From Bacteroides faecalis (GTDB lineage: Bacteria; Bacteroidota; Bacteroidia; Bacteroidales; Bacteroidaceae): a stretch of DNA of 64,000 nucleotides. The stretch spans positions 1-64,000 of the forward strand of contig NZ_BHWB01000015.1 in assembly GCF_003865075.1 (NCBI RefSeq). The letters run 5' to 3'. The first letter of the stretch is position 1; the number at the start of each line of letters is the position of its first letter. The notes beneath the pieces were generated by a model. That model searched no databases. It saw nothing but the letters and a program-made list of their open reading frames with translations, and was not told where the DNA came from. Below are positions 61,312 through 64,000 of the stretch, one piece after another. The position numbers and the translations under genes were made by a program.

Positions 61312-61414
61312 CTTGCGTATCTCAAATAAAAGTGCTATCTTAGAGGTATAGAAAAAGAGATAACAACCTTTAGAACTGGCTCACCCACCAGGATAAAGAA
61401 CGGGGGACGTAGTT
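61312..61414 (+). promoter_or_regulatory. Promoter and leader hairpin of the broken ardC
   Basis: CTTG (61312-61315), 20 bases, TATCTTAG (61336-61343). Leader stem: CTTTA (61368-61372), 3 unpaired, CTGG (61376-61379), 8-base loop CTCACCCA, CCAG (61388-61391), 2 unpaired, TAAAG (61394-61398), then 16 bases to ATG: the same geometry as the plasmid leaders with a different loop. Confidence 0.75.
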
Positions 61415-61477
61415 ATGAAAACTGATTATTTCGACAAGGCAGCGCAACAGTTTGCAAATTTGATGATATTATGTTGA
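61415..61477 (+). pseudogene. ardC: 5' fragment of an ardC gene
   Basis: MKTDYFDKAAQQFANLM aligns with the start of the plasmid ArdC (MKSTFDKNAEKFVNLM); then the frame hits a stop within sequence of the inserted recombinase element. The gene was evidently interrupted near 61466-61471. Confidence 0.7.
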
Positions 61478-61486
61478 GGTCAACAT
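61471..61486. other. Palindrome at the left end of the recombinase element
   Basis: ATGTTGA-GG-TCAACAT, at the point where the ardC frame breaks. Probably a recombinase recognition core; the right end lies beyond the window. Confidence 0.5.
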
Positions 61487-61626
61487 AAAAGGGTTAATGT
61501 TGCCCATTTGTTTATGTCAGTTTCTTTCATATTTATTTGATAATTAGAGTTCTTATCGAATTTTGTACAACATAATTTTGGATGCTCGTTTATATTATAT
61601 AGTATTACTCATATAATTATAAGAGC

Positions 61627-63237
61627 ATGTTAGAACAAATCATTATCCGCAAGTCATTCCTTAAAAAACATTTGGCTGCACCATTATTAAAGGAGCGAGA
61701 ATACTTTCTAACTATGAAAAGTAAGGAAGGATTGTCCCGGCTAACACTATTGGGGTGGGCTGGGTATTCGCTCAAGTTTATCCAATATTTCGATCTTCAT
61801 GATGGCGAAAAGAGAATTGTGTCACTTGATGATGTCGTTGAAGCTGCACGTCAATGGTCTTCACCCATTCCTGATCATTATCATTCTCGGAAACGTCATG
61901 ATTGCCCTTCCTCAAGAATCAAATTCATTGAGATGGCTGTTGAATTCTTACTATACGTAGGTCTTTTAGATTCTCGTTACCAAGACGACATCATCAATTA
62001 TCTCGCAGAGCGCAAATGGCACAGAGTCAGACTGATTGCCGCTCCCTTTTATAAAGAGAGAATGTCTTTCTTGATGGATTGCAAATCAAAAGGTTTTAAA
62101 AGACAGACACTTCAGCTTTATGCACAGTATCAACTTCATCTAATAGAGTATCTTGATTTAAAGAACTTCCGTATTGTTACCAATGAGGAAATCTCAAATG
62201 CAGCAAAAAAATGGCAAAACCTGGAAGACAAAGGTTCTCACAAGAAGAAAGGCACCAAGTCTAATTATAGTTTCTTCATCTATTTTGCAAATATGTGGCT
62301 TAAAGAGCTACATATGCTACCAGAATCAGGATCTCCTTCAATATCAGATATACGCATAAATGAATACCTTAATCACTTGGCATACAGGAGATATTCTCAT
62401 GCCTATATTAAGGGAAGGAGATATATACTCACCTACTTTTACAAGATAATAGAAAAGGAGAACCAGGAACACCCTTTAACATTGGAAGATATAGATAAAT
62501 ACATTGAATACTACACGATTAACAAGGTTCAACGTAACACGCTGAAAGAGTACCTGTGTTGTATTCGTGTATATCTTCGTTATGCAGTCGAAAAGGGGTG
62601 GTGTATTACCGACCTAGATAAGGCGTTAATCACTCCCAAAGTATATAGTGAAGAAAATCTCCCTTCTTTCTTGCCGTGGAATAAAGTTCAAAAACTGTTA
62701 CAAACAGTCAAAGAACAAACTGGTAAATCCGCATCGCGCGACTATGCTATTTTTATGTTACTTGCTATGTACGGTTTACGTTGTAGTGAGGTGGCAAACT
62801 TGAAGATTAGCGACATCGATTGGCGTAAAGAACAAGTCTATATTAAGCGTGCGAAGAATTGTCGACCACAAGTGTTACCACTTCTACATAATGTAGGAGA
62901 AGCTATTATCGCTTACCTAAAACAGGGAAGGCCAAATGACATAGGAAGCGATAGCTTGTTCTTTTGTACACCAGCCCCGATACGTCCTATATCTTGTACA
63001 GCCATAGCTTCCGTCGTATATAGGTATTTGAAATCCAGCGAAATGGACGTTAGGCACAAAGGTCCCCATTGTTTACGCCATAGCCATGCAACTTTCTTGA
63101 TAAACGAAGGACAAACCTTAAAGGATGTCGGTGATTTACTGGGTCACAAAAGTATGGAAGCGACAAGAATATATGCAAAAGTGGATCTCAATTCACTTAG
63201 AGATGTTTCAAATATTAACTGGGGGGAGCTTCTATGA
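61627..63237 (+). CDS. Tyrosine recombinase with duplicated N-terminal domain
   Basis: The 536-residue protein carries a C-terminal catalytic domain with YGLRCSEVANLKISDIDW (arginine I), a lysine in VYIKRAKNCRP, HCLRHSHATFL (H-x-x-R) and LGHKSMEATRIYAKV (H and the tyrosine). The N-terminus holds two similar units (AAPLLKEREYFLTMKSKEG and AAPFYKERMSFLMDCKSKG), an apparent internal duplication. It overlaps the next recombinase gene by 4 bp, as in RIT-like or Tn554-like multi-recombinase elements. Confidence 0.85.
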   Translation: MLEQIIIRKSFLKKHLAAPLLKEREYFLTMKSKEGLSRLTLLGWAGYSLKFIQYFDLHDGEKRIVSLDDVVEAARQWSSPIPDHYHSRKRHDCPSSRIKFIEMAVEFLLYVGLLDSRYQDDIINYLAERKWHRVRLIAAPFYKERMSFLMDCKSKGFKRQTLQLYAQYQLHLIEYLDLKNFRIVTNEEISNAAKKWQNLEDKGSHKKKGTKSNYSFFIYFANMWLKELHMLPESGSPSISDIRINEYLNHLAYRRYSHAYIKGRRYILTYFYKIIEKENQEHPLTLEDIDKYIEYYTINKVQRNTLKEYLCCIRVYLRYAVEKGWCITDLDKALITPKVYSEENLPSFLPWNKVQKLLQTVKEQTGKSASRDYAIFMLLAMYGLRCSEVANLKISDIDWRKEQVYIKRAKNCRPQVLPLLHNVGEAIIAYLKQGRPNDIGSDSLFFCTPAPIRPISCTAIASVVYRYLKSSEMDVRHKGPHCLRHSHATFLINEGQTLKDVGDLLGHKSMEATRIYAKVDLNSLRDVSNINWGELL

Positions 63238-64000
63238 GTATAAAAGAAACTGTTGAGTCATTTATCAAGTTTCGTAGGTCTATTGGTCGTAAGGATCAGA
63301 GTACAACTTACTCTTTGAGATTATTTGCTAAGTTCATTGGAGAAACAACAGAATTAACTTCAATAACGGAAAGCGATTGTAATGCCTTCCTTTACAGAAA
63401 AGGAAATGTCATCACCAGATATTGGCATTCTCAGCACTGCATTCTGAAAAAACTTTTTGAGTGGGCTTTTTCTAGAGGACTCATTCAAAACATACCTATT
63501 CCCGTTTTTCTGCTTAAAGCTCCAGAGTATTATCCCGCTTACATATATACGGATGACGAACTGAAGAGACTGTTTGATTGTGCGCTTACATATCGCAAAT
63601 ATAGATCATTTGTTAATGAGCCAATATGTATACGATATATCTTGATGATCACGTATATGCTTGGACTCAGAATAAGTGAGACCTTATCCTTAAAAATAAA
63701 GGATATTGATATGGATAATATGTACGTGCATATACATTGTAGTAAGTTCTACAAGTCTCGCTTGGTTACTTTCAACGAACAAGTATCAAAATTGATGCAA
63801 GAGATATTACAATGGCGAAGTACTCAAATGTCCCCAATGGTAGAGGATGCATATGTTTTCATTAATCAGAAGGGGAAACCTGTTAATTTTGTATCTTTAC
63901 ATCAGATATTTGCGACCATTCGTAAGAATGCAGGTCTTTATTTCCCTGATAGAGGACGTCATCAGCCTAGAATACATGATCTTCGCCATACTTTTGCGGT
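63234..64000 (+). CDS. Second tyrosine recombinase (runs off the window)
   Basis: The frame starts MSIKETVESFIKFRRSIG at an ATGA overlap and stays open to the last base. It shows an N-terminal SAM-like domain, MLGLRISETLSLKIKDID (arginine I), SKFYKSRLVTF (lysine) and RIHDLRHTFA (H-x-x-R). The catalytic tyrosine lies past the window end. Two overlapping recombinases imply joint action; a third gene may follow. Confidence 0.85.
   Translation, partial: MSIKETVESFIKFRRSIGRKDQSTTYSLRLFAKFIGETTELTSITESDCNAFLYRKGNVITRYWHSQHCILKKLFEWAFSRGLIQNIPIPVFLLKAPEYYPAYIYTDDELKRLFDCALTYRKYRSFVNEPICIRYILMITYMLGLRISETLSLKIKDIDMDNMYVHIHCSKFYKSRLVTFNEQVSKLMQEILQWRSTQMSPMVEDAYVFINQKGKPVNFVSLHQIFATIRKNAGLYFPDRGRHQPRIHDLRHTFA

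Overview
The window looks like DNA from a Bacteroidales bacterium (Bacteroides or Parabacteroides). The signs are Bacteroides-type promoters (TTTG - about 20 bases - TAnnTTTG), a CTnDOT-like set of conjugation genes (TraE to TraO families), Tet(X), a DUF3575/DUF5119/fimbrillin operon and lipoproteins with Bacteroidetes-style signals. No rRNA or tRNA gene was recognised.

Bases 6025-50796 read as one complete 44,772-bp turn of an AT-rich conjugative plasmid. Its last 6 kb (44770-50796) is the same sequence as bases 1-6024. The plasmid carries: (i) a cargo locus with a TetR regulator, a truncated oxoamine-synthase gene, an IS1595-family element, a truncated exonuclease gene, tet(X) bounded by attC-like hairpins, a MACPF-like gene split by an IS1380-family element (5-bp duplication TTTAT), and a lipoprotein; (ii) a minus-strand accessory operon (7.3-16.8 kb) with coupling protein, HU, topoisomerase-tail-like, toprim and DUF3945-type proteins; (iii) a toxin block (17.5-19.6 kb) with a Zeta-type kinase and a DUF3990/DUF3791-like pair; (iv) the mating-pore operon traE to traO (31.7-20.7 kb, minus strand); (v) a serine recombinase, an ArdC-type antirestriction gene and a train of small genes; (vi) a Rep_3-type initiator with seven iterons, a candidate oriT, mobC, a relaxase and a ParA-type ATPase.

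The plasmid is full of its own repeats. There is a 250-bp element with 14-bp terminal inverted repeats (three full and two partial copies), a second hairpin-rich block punctuated by TGATACC, and a promoter plus 5'-leader hairpin module in front of three plasmid genes. The same leader geometry heads an ardC fragment in the right-hand region. Two composite copies of about 0.7 kb lie in inverted orientation on either side of the 13.5-kb transfer region.

At 50797 the sequence leaves the plasmid at the IS1380 end and becomes GC-richer. It then holds an IS-truncated gene start, the fimbrial operon, a ParA/small-partner pair with matching repeats, a RhuM-like protein, a second serine recombinase, a Fic protein with an inhibitory motif, an IS1380 remnant, an ardC fragment, and two overlapping tyrosine recombinase genes that run off the end and appear to have inserted into that ardC. 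The plasmid-to-right-arm junction is either a cointegrate formed through IS1380 or an assembly join. Three single-base deletions in the first 90 bases of the window favour a contig edge.
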